Shown: positions 25,460 through 34,411 of the stretch, piece by piece | Layout: each line of letters begins with the position of its first letter | Position numbering within the stretch: the first letter of the stretch is position 1 | Source of the DNA: Neofusicoccum parvum | Taxonomy: Eukaryota > Ascomycota > Dothideomycetes > Botryosphaeriales > Botryosphaeriaceae | Direction of reading: 5' to 3' | Length of the DNA: 64,000 nucleotides | NCBI GenBank assembly: GCA_020912385.1 | Contig: CP087208.1 | Coordinates: forward strand, 744,001-808,000 | Position numbers and translations under genes: made by a program | Notes under the pieces: model-generated | What the model saw: only the letters and a program-made list of their open reading frames with translations | What the model was told of the DNA's origin: nothing | Databases searched by the model: none

Positions 25460-26962
25460 ATGGCACCTCCTTCAGTCATCTCCCCGCCTCCTGTCGAAGC
25501 CGATGTGAACACCATTAACGGATTGACGAAGAAAAGTGAAAGCTATGTCAAGCTATGGCAAGAGAAGGTTCGCGGCGGCTTCGCCCCGATTCCGGTACGA
25601 GCCGTCCCACCCAGTACTGCAGTCATCTACTGAATGAGATGCTCGCAGGTGGTGCTTGAGAAGGCGCACAACCACATACTTACAGATGTGGATGGAAAAG
25701 AGTACATCGACCTCATTACGCAATTCGCCGTCATGAACTTTGGCCACTCGCACCCCAAGATTGTCCAGGCAGTCGTCGATCAAGTGCAGAAGATGCCGCT
25801 TGTCAACACGTCCTACATCAACCCCCTCTATGCCCAGTTCGCCGCCCGCATCACGTCCAAATTTGGCTTTGACTCGATCGCCACCATGCTCTCTGGATCC
25901 GAGGCGGTTGAGTCTGCCATCAAGGTGGCCCGCAAGTGGGCGTACGTCAAGAAAGGCATCCCACCAGACGAAGCCTGGGTTCTGACCACAGACCGCTGCT
26001 ACCACGGCATCACGCTCGCCACCATGTCGCTCTCCAACGTGAAGGCCGACCGTAAGCACACACCCATCATCGAGCCCGAGTGCCGCTCACGCTCCACAGA
26101 CTTCGGCAAGCACATCCCCCACGTGGGCCCCTTCGCCCCCTCTTCCGGCAAGCTGATCGAGTACGGCGAGCTCTCCATGCTCCGCGAGGCCTTCGAGCAA
26201 GACGGCCACCGCATCGCCGCCTTCCTGATCGAACCCATCCAAGGCCTCTCGGGGTACGCACGCGTCTCCCCCCCTCCACCATCCCCCAACTAACAACCCC
26301 CCAGCACCCGCATCCCCCCACCCGGCTACCTCGCGGCGGTGCAATCCCTCTGCCACGCGCACAACATCCTCTTCATCGTCGACGAGGTGCAGACCGGCTT
26401 CGGCCGCACGGGCACCGACCTGGCGTACCAGCACGAGCCGGGCGTGCAGCCCGACCTGGTCACGCTCGGCAAGGCCGTCACGGGCGGGCTGTACCCGCTG
26501 TCGGCGGTGCTGGGCAAGGCGCACGCCATGGACGTGCTGGCCGCGCACGAGGTCGCCGGCACCTTCGCCGCGTCGCCCGTCGCCTGCGCCGCCGCCCTGG
26601 CCGTGCTCGACGTCCTGGAGGACGAGCGCATCGCCGAGCGCGCCCAGCGGCTCGGCGACCTGCTGACGCGCACGATAGACCGTCTGGCGCCGCCGCACGT
26701 GCTGGAGCATCGCGGTAGGGGGAGGGGCTTGTTCCAGACGCTGGTGCTCGATGAGACGGTGCCTGGCGTCACCGCGAGGCGGGTCGCGGCGCTGGCGGCG
26801 CTGCGTGGCGTGCTGGTTGGGAATGGGGCTGATCGGCTGCGGTTCAGCCCGCCGCTGACGATTCCGGAGGAGGATCTGGTCCGGGCGGTGGAGGTGGTCG
26901 TGCAAGCGATCAGGGATGTGGGGGCGTTGGGGGAGTTTCCGGGGAGTGGGTTTCTGAATTGA
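25460..26962 (+). CDS. Class III PLP aminotransferase, ornithine-aminotransferase-like
   Basis: A 465-residue fold-type I enzyme. Exons are 25460-25594, 25649-26253 and 26305-26962, with GT-AG introns of 54 and 51 nt. Landmarks are DVDGKEYIDLITQFAVMNFGHSHP, the PLP-phosphate loop SGSEAVESAIKVARKWAY, CYHGITLATMSLSN, the PLP Asp in FIVDEVQTGFGRTG and the Schiff-base Lys near residue 302 in TLGKAVTGGLYPLSAVLG. The GGLYP.SAVL string after the lysine is what I know from ornithine aminotransferases, so omega-transfer from ornithine or a related diamine is the best guess; 4-aminobutyrate-type substrates remain possible. It is followed in the same direction by RidA. The gene shows the C-rich to G-rich switch, and large antisense ORFs over it are shadows of GC-rich third positions. 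Confidence 0.9.
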
Positions 26963-27385
26963 GCGGCGGTGGTCGTGTGGCGAGTTACGTACAATTCTAT
27001 GATGCTGATTTGCCTTTTTTTTTTTCTTGCAGCATTCCTGAGCTTGGGCTTTGCGGCCACACATGATTCTGTGCTGGTGATAAGCTATCTGAGCAGAGTC
27101 TTGAGCTTTTGAGTGAAGTGATGCATTACTTGCCCAAAGTGGAACGCCCGGCCACATGCGACAGGCCTTCCCGAGGAGTCACTTTCCCTCCCGAAAGAAT
27201 CCCACTTTCGGCCCACAACATCGCTTTGCCACGCAGGGACTACTGGCACGAGTAGTATTTATACACACTGCTCAGCTACAGCATGCAGGACTTCATTTCG
27301 GAAACCTGCTGCTTTGCCGTTCCTCTCTTGTTCATCCTATTCGACCTCCTTCCAACCCTCAGCTCGCAGTCAACCCCCTTCAAAC
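26963..27385. promoter_or_regulatory. Promoter of RidA gene with TCCCGA elements
   Basis: A 423-bp spacer. It contains two direct TCCCGA copies (27169-27174 and 27189-27194) exactly 20 bp apart, about two helical turns, and an overlapping 7-bp inverted repeat CCGAAAG/CTTTCGG (27191-27197 and 27205-27211, 7-bp spacer). The same hexamer occurs as inverted repeats near the regulator and oxidase genes. Confidence 0.45.
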
Positions 27386-27895
27386 ATGGCCACCAGAACC
27401 GCCGTCCTCAGCCCGAACGCCCCAGCGCCCAGCCCGCTGATGTCGCAAGCGGTCATCCACAACGGCACCGTCTACTGCTCCGGCGCCCTCGGCATCGATC
27501 CCGCGACGAGCAAGTTTGTGGACGGCGGCCCCTACGAGCGGACGGTGAGAAGGCGGATCCAGCCAACCAGGCTTGCTTGAATTCTGACGTTCGAGGATCA
27601 TCCGCAGGCCCAGGCCCTGCGCAACCTCGGCGCCGTCCTCGGCGCTGCGGGCAGCGGTCTGGACAAGGCCGTGAAGGTGACAATCTTCCTGTCGAGCATG
27701 GACCACTACGCCGACGTCAACAAGGCGTACGCCGAGGCTTTTACCTCCGATCCCAAGCCGGTGAGTTGGCTCCGCTGCGGTGAGGGTGCGGGAGGGAGAG
27801 CTCATGGCTTCGAACAGTGCCGGACGTGTGTCGAGGTTGCGAAGCTGCCGCTTGACGCCGAGGTGGAGATTGAGTTGGTGGCTGCTTTGGTGTAG
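27386..27895 (+). CDS. RidA/YjgF family imine deaminase
   Basis: A 129-residue protein from exons 27386-27544, 27608-27760 and 27818-27895 (introns 63 and 57 nt). RidA proteins hydrolyse reactive enamine or imine intermediates made by PLP enzymes to 2-oxo acids and ammonia. Landmarks are QAVIHNGTVYCSGALGIDP, ALRNLGAVLGAAGSGLDKAV, VTIFLSSMDHYADVN, and the signature RTCVEVAKLPLDAEVEIELV, whose Arg holds the substrate carboxylate. Length is normal for the family. Its place directly after a PLP aminotransferase suggests that it protects against imines made by that enzyme or its partners. Promoter TCCCGA repeats suggest shared control with the downstream regulator group. Confidence 0.94.
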
Positions 27896-27997
27896 AGAGG
27901 TAGAGAAGCCAAAGGGGTCCCCCGAGTGGGAGAGAAAAGATATCGATGAATCGTTCGAGCCTGGCTTCGTTCGACAAATTTATTGTGACGCCACAGC

Positions 27998-30006
27998 TCA
28001 AGTGAGCATCAGCTGCGTGTGCAAGACGCTAATGGGGACCTGAGAGTGATTTCGGGCTGCTCGTTCCCAGATCTCCTCGAGAGATGCTCTGGTCAATTTT
28101 GCGGTTGCCACTCCGTGTTGCTCTATCCTGTTGAACCAGCCGACAAGCTGCGCACGCGTGGCGCTGTCGATTGCTTGCTCTCCAGCGACGAATGCTGGCC
28201 AGAGTAGCGGGCCTGCATTGATCATCTCCTTCTCTTTGATCTTCTCAATTTCATCCAAGTGATGGATCACGGCCTTGACATACTGTTGGAGGTGTCGCCG
28301 GTTCATAAAGCGGATGTTGCGACAAAAGAAGATGATGGCAGCGTTGTGGAAGGCCCGCATATGGTGCTGGAGGATCATGCAGTTCCCCTTATCCATTCTC
28401 GCCCTTTCCAGCTTCGCGACTTCCTCTTCTACTGGCCAATCCAGTATCTCTTCCTCCAGCTGATCACACGCTGGCATCAGCAAGCGTTGGAAAGCAACGG
28501 CATCTGCTCGGTTCATCTTCTGCAGTAGCTTGCATGTCTTGTGAACTAGAACCAGGAGGCTCTGGGGGAGACCATAGATGAGCTCGTACGAAGCCGAGTC
28601 AAACTCTTCATCCGCGAGCTGTTCATACGGATCGAGATACGTCTCGAAGTCATCTGGACCGGCCCGACCATGCTCGCCGCGTTCGTGGTCTGATGACTGG
28701 AAGGCGTTGCACGTTAGTTCCGTGGCGTCTTGCATAACGCGGAGATAGAAGAATATGCGGTGCAGAGCCTTCGTCTTGGACGAAATCTTGACGACAGCCC
28801 GCTTTCGAGCCCTGATCAGGCTCTCACAGCCGTTGAGATGAATGCCACATGTCCTGGTGTCGCCGGACACGACGTCAATTGTGACCATGGAAAGCATGGC
28901 CGCAAGTAGTTCCTTGTACTCGGAGTTGGCGGTCGCCACGAGAGGGTCACCCGCCGACGTCTTCAGGAAGTCCAGCGCCTGCATCCGGTACTTCGATCCT
29001 ATCTCGGCCCACTTCCGTGCAACCGCCTCTTGATTCTGGCTCGCGTGTCTGCACTGTAGGTTGTAGGCGCTCACGGAGAGGATGGCGTGAAGCAGCGCGC
29101 TCCGTGCTGGCGTCGACCTGCCGACGACCTCCAGCTCACTGCAGCATTGAAGCGCACGGGGAAGGTGAAAGGAGCTCCAGGGCGTGTTCTTGTTGTCGAG
29201 AATACTGAATATTCTCAGAACATTCTTGGAGTAGTGGTCGAGGAGATGTTTAACCTGGATAGTCAGGAATGCCGGGCGGAAGAATAGATCCTGGTCAATG
29301 GTGAGACCGAAGTCCATGCTGTTGCGTTCTGAGGACGTATCATCTTCGGTTTGGCTCGCACCAGATACGAGAGGTGGAGATGAGAAAGGCTCCAGAACAA
29401 TGCAAGGAAAGCGGGGCGGCTGGGCGAGTTGCTCAGGGCTAGGAGGCCACGGTCTGGCGCTTCCCGAAGACGGCATGCCGTCGGTTGCAGGCTGCGAATA
29501 ATCGTCGTCGCCAATCTCGAAGGTAGGCATGGCAGGGAAACAACCGAATTCCAGATCGTCACTTTGATCTGCTGGGCCTCCCGCTGAAGGCTGCTGTGAA
29601 CCCCCGCCATCAATGCGGAAGACTGAAAAAGGGCCGCGTGACTCTGTTCTGCAGACAGGCGCTGCCTGTTCGATGTCGGCAATGGCGGCCTCGACTTGTC
29701 CGTCGGTCAACCGTGGCACCTCAGCCGCTACACATTCTTAGCCACGGCATCACCCCAGCAATTTCGACACTTACCTGGGAGAAGCCTCCGCCGCTGGCCC
29801 TCGCCTTTGGAGCTGGTCTTGGCAAAGACGTCGCGGTTTGGGGGCAGCCACTGCAGCCGCGTGCTGTAGCCCCCGCATTCGATGCCCTTCTCGACACACA
29901 GGGTGCACTCGGGTCTGGCCTCATCACACTTCAGGCGACGAAGCCTGCAGGTCCAACACCCGGTAAAGGTTTTGGTTCTGGTCTTCGCCCGGGTGCTGCG
30001 CGGCAT
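27998..30006 (-). CDS. Zn2Cys6 transcription factor with fungal-specific domain 2
   Basis: A 653-residue regulator from exons 30006-29775 and 29727-27998 (47-nt intron). The ATG at 30006 is chosen because it opens directly into the basic stretch PRSTRAKTRTKTFTG before the binuclear zinc cluster, residues about 16-44, with six Cys in CWTCRLRRLKCDEARPEC plus TLCVEKGIEC. The large C-terminal part has HLPRALQCCSELEVVGRS, ALLHAILSVSAYNLQCRH, MLSMVTIDVVSGDTRTCG and ALHRIFFYLRVMQDATELTC. This pattern resembles the ARCA/ARG81 group of arginine-catabolism activators; that is from memory of the family and is an inference. It stands next to an ornithine-type aminotransferase. A perfect 7-bp inverted repeat about 100 bp upstream suggests autoregulation. 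It is convergent with RidA. Confidence 0.9.
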
Positions 30007-30102
30007 CGCATACAACAGGGCGTCCAGCGCGGTCTGCAAGCAAGTGTGGCACCGGAGCCAGAATGCGGAGAAGCTTCGCCGGCTTATCAACAACAATTGC
30101 AG

Positions 30103-30127
30103 CTCGGGACTGGAACGGAATCCCGAG
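30103..30127. promoter_or_regulatory. Inverted repeat CTCGGGA-N11-TCCCGAG, candidate operator of the Zn2Cys6 regulator
   Basis: CTCGGGA at 30103-30109 and TCCCGAG at 30121-30127 are perfect reverse complements with an 11-bp spacer. They lie 97-121 bp upstream of the regulator start. CGG/CCG half-sites in inverted arrangement are the usual target of Zn2Cys6 dimers. Confidence 0.5.
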
Positions 30128-30231
30128 GCCGAGGCCTGGTCCGGGCTGCGCAGTCCCGCATGACGTCAGGTCCAGCAGACGGCGCTTATCAGTTGCTGCT
30201 ACTTTGCTAACTACAACAGCGCAGACCGGCC

Positions 30232-31364
30232 TCAGATAAAGTCGGCCTTGGGGATCTCCTGCGGCTGGGTGATGAGCCCGCGAGCGGCGAGCAGTCTCGC
30301 CTGCGTCAGCCTCAGCATTCGGTACGTGTCGTCCAAGAGTGGCGTCTTCACGCCGAGCTTCCGCGCAATCCGCAGCGGGTTCCCCAGTATCACCTCTGCC
30401 TCCATCGGATTCCCCTTGTCCACGTCCACCAGCATGCTTGGCCGGAACGACAGCTCAATCGGCGTCGAGTCGATCATGACATCGACGATGTCTGCGGGGA
30501 GGTCGTAGCCGTCGGCACGAGCGATGGCTGCCATCTCCGCCATCGCCGGCCGGATCACGCTGTACTCTCCTCCGTACCGCCGGATCGCAGCGCTGTCCAG
30601 CTGTGTGATCGCGCACATCTCACCGGCCTGTCAGCTCGGGGCTCCAACACGCATCCAGCAGACGGCTTACCGGGTTGAACACGCCGTTCCAGAGCACCTT
30701 TCTCCACCGCTTGTAAACGATGTCGTCCACCACCTCGCAGTCTGCGCTCGTGGAGTTGTAGATTGAGCCAAACTCCTCCGCCTTCGCTCGCTCCACCCTG
30801 GGGTCCAGCGCGGGACTGTGGAATGCGCCCAGCGCCCAGTCGTCGTGGTCATCGTGGATGACGCTGCCATTGCGCTGGTGCGCACCGATGAAGCTGACGC
30901 CGGAAAGGACCACCGACCCCGGAAACGCGTCGACCAGCGGCTGTTCTATGCCAATGCCGTTCTGGATGAGAACGATGGCTGTGTGGCCTGCGGTGACGGC
31001 TGGCCGGATGATGTCGGGGATGTTGGACACTTCGGGAATGTTCTTCATGGTCACGACAATGTAATCGAAGGGCTCCGTCGGATGCGCGTCCGGCACTGCG
31101 GGGACAACTTCACTGCATGTCAGTCTGGTGCGCTGTGCCATGTTTTGAAACCGTCGTGTACGTACCACGCGAAGGACGCCAGCCGGACAGCTTGCCGTGG
31201 TCGCACGACTCAATGTCGAAGCCGTGGTTCTTGACCTGCTCATAGTTGGACCGGAGAACAGCGGTGACGGTTGCGCCGCCGGATCTCTCCAAAGCCACGC
31301 ATGCCATTGTTCCAACACCGCCAGTCCCGACGACCAGCACGCGCACTTTTGGCTCCGGGTCCAT
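30232..31364 (-). CDS. Ketopantoate reductase (PanE/ApbA) family dehydrogenase
   Basis: A 343-residue NAD(P)-dependent reductase. Exons are 31364-31166, 31107-30671 and 30627-30232; introns are 58 and 43 nt, the latter very short. The first junction uses TGAAG as acceptor to keep GWRPSR-VVPAV in frame; an alternative donor 4 nt downstream (GTACAC) with the CAG acceptor would give RGTEVVPA. Landmarks are the Rossmann motif VLVVGTGGVGTMACVAL, YIVVTMKNIPEV, IVLIQNGIGIEQPL, the catalytic Lys region YKRWRKVLWNGVFNP, and the C-terminal domain NPMEAEVILGNPLRIARKLG. Classical enzymes make pantoate, but many fungal paralogues act on other 2-oxo acids; the neighbourhood suggests such a role. It shares a 483-bp divergent promoter with the hydroxyacid oxidase. 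Confidence 0.92.
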
Positions 31365-31847
31365 GTTCTGTGGTTGATATGATGCGTTGTCGCTGGGACC
31401 GTGGGTCTGAAAATAAAGCCAAAGGTTGAAGGTACAGGTTAGCACCCGACGGATCCGTTGATTTAATCCACTGCAGACGTTCATCCCACTGTCTGCAGCT
31501 CCAGCGTTGTTCGGGCGTGGCGGCGTGGACTCGCACGCTCCCTGTCTTTCGATTGGCCCGCTGTGGCCTGCCCGAGCCGCAAGCACGAAACCTGAACATC
31601 GTCAACAAGATCAGCAAATCTACCATGCATTTTCAACCGATGGCAACAGGGCTACTTCGGGCCCGTGATCCGACATGCGGTGCCTTTCCGCTCCGCCATT
31701 AGCCTTACCTGTCGGGACCCAATCCCGACGCGGGTGTATAAGCATTCCGTACGGTCATTCGCGTAGCTTCAAGACCCAGAGATTCCAGACTGCGTAACTT
31801 GGGCAAGCAGCCTTCCAATATCTCCGCTTCTGCGTTGGTCTATCAAA
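31365..31847. promoter_or_regulatory. Divergent promoter of ketopantoate-reductase-like and hydroxyacid-oxidase genes
   Basis: 483 bp. It contains the palindrome ACGGATCCGT (31449-31458), an everted CCG-N5-CGG (31670-31680), the TCGGGA-N5-TCCCGA inverted repeat (31712-31728) and a TATAAG (31737-31742), the last two placed to drive the oxidase. Confidence 0.5.
31711..31729. promoter_or_regulatory. Inverted repeat GTCGGGA-N5-TCCCGAC, candidate regulator site
   Basis: Arms 31711-31717 and 31723-31729 are perfect reverse complements with spacer CCCAA. The repeat lies 8 bp upstream of TATAAG and about 119 bp upstream of the oxidase start. It shares the TCGGGA/TCCCGA core with the site upstream of the Zn2Cys6 gene. 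Confidence 0.5.
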
Positions 31848-33350
31848 ATGGCCAATCGACCTCAACGCTTGGACAGCAAAGTTCTCACAATATCCGATTT
31901 GAAAGCGCAGGCGGACAAGAAGCTTCCGCGAACCATCAGCGGTGCGCCGACGACGTGACGGGTGCGAGGAGGACCTACCACTGACTACCTCTGATGCTTA
32001 GAATACTTCAACCATGGGGCCGGAGACATGATCACATTGAATGAAAACGAGATTGCATTCGATCGGTACAAGATGCGTCCCAGAATCTTGCAAAACGTAG
32101 ACTCAATCGACACCTCAACGACCATTTTCGGGGTGAAAGTGCGCATCCTGAGTAACCCCTTAATATCACCATAAATGCTGAAGATAGTTGCAGACCGCCT
32201 TTCCCCTTGGATTTGCCCCCTGCGCTGCCCACAAGCTTGCGCATGCCGATGGAGAGAACAGTGTCTCACGAGCTGCTGCTAAAAATGGAATTTCTATGTG
32301 CCTGTCCTCCTGGGCCACCACGGCCTTGGAGGAGGTGGCACAAAATGGTGGCAACAATCCGTACATCATCCAAGTTTCCCTGCTCAAAGACAAAGCCGTG
32401 GCACAGAGGATAATCAAGCGGGCTGAAGGTACGGACTCAAACATAGACAGTCCCGCCATCATGCTGACCATGTGACAAGCTGCCGGATACAAGGCGATTT
32501 TCCTTACGGTGGACTTGCCGGTGCTGGGGAACAGGGTGAATGAGGCACGAAACAATTTCTCATATCCGCCGGAGCTCGAATTCCCCAACTTGAAACCCGG
32601 ACCGCAAGATGAGGCTGTCCCAGCAGTTGAATATGGGAGCGATTATGGTAAGTTTCGTCTGGAGACCCCCATGTAAATGTGGCTAACATATCGTAGATCG
32701 AACCATCGAATGGGCAACGGTTGTCCCATGGCTACGTCAGCAGTCAAGGATGGAGATCTGGCTGAAAGGAGGTAAGGATCCAGGACCTTTTAGACTTGCT
32801 CCCCGTGCTGATGGATTTTTTTTTCCAGTTTACACGGCTGAGGACGTGCTGCTCGCCATCAGGCACGAGCTTGATGGGGTAGTGATCTCCAACCACGGCG
32901 GCCGTCAGCTAGACGGGGTCCCTTCCACTCTAGACGCCCTGCGAGAATGCGCTCCTGCAGCTGCGGGTAAGATTGGAATCGCCATTGATGGTGGTATCCG
33001 ACGTGGATCAGACATCTTCAAAGCTCTCGCGCTGGGCGCTCAGCATTGTTTTGTAGGAAGAATTCCGATCTGGGGTCTTGTGGTAAGAGCTTCAGCAAAG
33101 TCATCTTCCCAGGGGTTCTATGCTAATAATTGCTTTCTCTCGAGTAGTACAAAGGTGAAGCGGGCGTAGATCTCGCGGTCAAGATCCTCATGCAAGAGTT
33201 CAGGGCAACGATGGCGTTGACAGGGTATGCTACCATTCTACCTAGTACAGAGCAGTTTTACTAACTTGTTACAGGTGCAAGTCAGTGAGTGAAATAAACC
33301 GAAGTCATCTTTCGCTGTTGGGGTCAGATGGTATACTGGCGAAGTTGTAA
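31848..33350 (+). CDS. FMN-dependent 2-hydroxyacid oxidase/dehydrogenase (lactate/glycolate oxidase family)
   Basis: A 371-residue TIM-barrel flavoenzyme oxidising an L-2-hydroxy acid to the 2-oxo acid. Eight exons: 31848-31941, 32002-32138, 32194-32428, 32480-32647, 32697-32771, 32829-33082, 33148-33224 and 33275-33350, all GT-AG with introns of 49-65 nt. Although split, every junction keeps frame. Landmarks are YFNHGAGDMITLNENEIAFDRYKMRPR, FAPCAAHKLAHADGE, GYKAIFLTVDLPVLGNR, WLKGVYTAEDV, the active-site SNHGGRQLDGVP with catalytic His, the FMN-phosphate site IDGGIRRGSDIFKALALGA and the end part GEAGVDLAVKILMQEFRATMALTG. No mitochondrial presequence is visible; the end AKL does not match a clear peroxisomal signal. 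It could feed 2-oxo acids to the neighbouring aminotransferase or reductase. Confidence 0.92.
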
Positions 33351-33487
33351 AGTCGAAACTTCGTGTCAGCAACAGCCTTGGTTCGCGGAGGCTCTTCCGC
33401 TATGGCAGAGGTTTCTCTCCACAAAGACACAGCAACTGAGGAGTCAAATGTATAGCGTTTATCTGACCATTGATTTGACTGCGGATT

Positions 33488-33507
33488 GGCCACAACGTGT
33501 TGTGGCC
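33488..33507. repeat. Strong hairpin GGCCACAAC-GT-GTTGTGGCC
   Basis: Arms 33488-33496 and 33499-33507 pair perfectly around a 2-bp centre. It lies about 140 bp downstream of the oxidase stop. It may be a protein-binding palindrome or an RNA hairpin in the 3' UTR. Confidence 0.45.
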
Positions 33508-33528
33508 CTGGGGCTAAGGCAGGGTTAA

Positions 33529-33858
33529 GACAGGGTTGGACACCTGCATCCCGAGATTCACTCCGATAGCATTGACTTAAATGACATGTGCCTTGTGAAC
33601 CACGTCAGGGGTGCTTTTCTGGTAGCAACTTGTCACCATAACTTGGATATCTTGCCGCAAACTTATCAATCGGATGTTTTGCCTCCGACAGCAGCCCCGC
33701 GCCACACGTGTTCTTTCAAGCCTGCAGATTGTGAGGTTGCCAGGAAGTTCACTCCTGAAAAGTGGAAACGAATCATGACGTTTTCCAACATCGACATGGA
33801 CTTGGGTACGACTACTCAACCCCGCACCCATGATTCCGGACTGTCTCGGATTCGGTGA
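33529..33858 (+). other. Orphan reading frame, possible exon or gene remnant
   Basis: Open for 109 codons after a stop at 33526-33528; first ATG at 33586. The peptide has ordinary globular composition (for example LNDMCLVNHVRGAFLVATCH and ADCEVARKFTPEKWKRIM) followed by SNIDMDLG, after which a GGTACG splice-like site occurs. I do not recognise the family. It could be an exon of a decayed or unfinished gene model. Confidence 0.25.
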
Positions 33859-34411
33859 TCTGCATGGCGTTAACTCGGTTGCCAAAATAGGCAAGCCACT
33901 CCCGCGAGAGGCAAGTCACAGCGCAACACCACAAAAGCGTCAAACATATTGCTCGAACACTTCGGCACACCACGTTGTTAGTGGAGATTCCCTAGGAACC
34001 TCTGAATGTAGCATTCACCTTCCTCCAACCTTTCTCCCATAGTGCAGTCCACATCAACAGATTTTATACGCCGCCTGTTCTCGCCAAAGGCTGGTACGGG
34101 TGACACTATAGTAATGTCACGCTCCCAAAGACAATAAGAGAAGTACAGAAATACCAGTGCGCTCCTTTGTGTCTTTCTTGCTGGATATTGGGCGCCAGGG
34201 TGACTGCAAAGAAGCCCAAAGGCAAGAGCAAGAAAGCTTTTCCGGAGCTGCGCAACAACGCATCAATTTGAAATTTCACATCATGCAAGAGCCAAAACAG
34301 ATAGCCAATAACAGACCCACATAGATCTTCATACATATTTACATGTGACTACATTACATACATTAAATTTAATCTTTTTCATGGTCGTACAAAATCCACC
34401 CGTCACACCTT
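33859..34411. other. Intergenic, nothing recognised
   Basis: About 550 bp of AT-rich DNA holding the 3' flank of the ECM33-like gene (minus strand). No gene or repeat is supported. Confidence 0.4.

Noticed and set aside
26087..27157. 356-codon minus-strand ORF opposite the aminotransferase
   Set aside because: Compositional shadow; the sense strand carries all catalytic motifs of a class III aminotransferase.
27945..27975. GTTCGAGCCTGG as a tRNA B-box
   Set aside because: No A-box, acceptor stem or anticodon arm at the right distance; it lies in the RidA 3' flank.
31848..33350. The oxidase region as a pseudogene, because short ORFs are scattered over three frames
   Set aside because: Eight exons with proper GT-AG introns join to a full-length enzyme with all active-site motifs.
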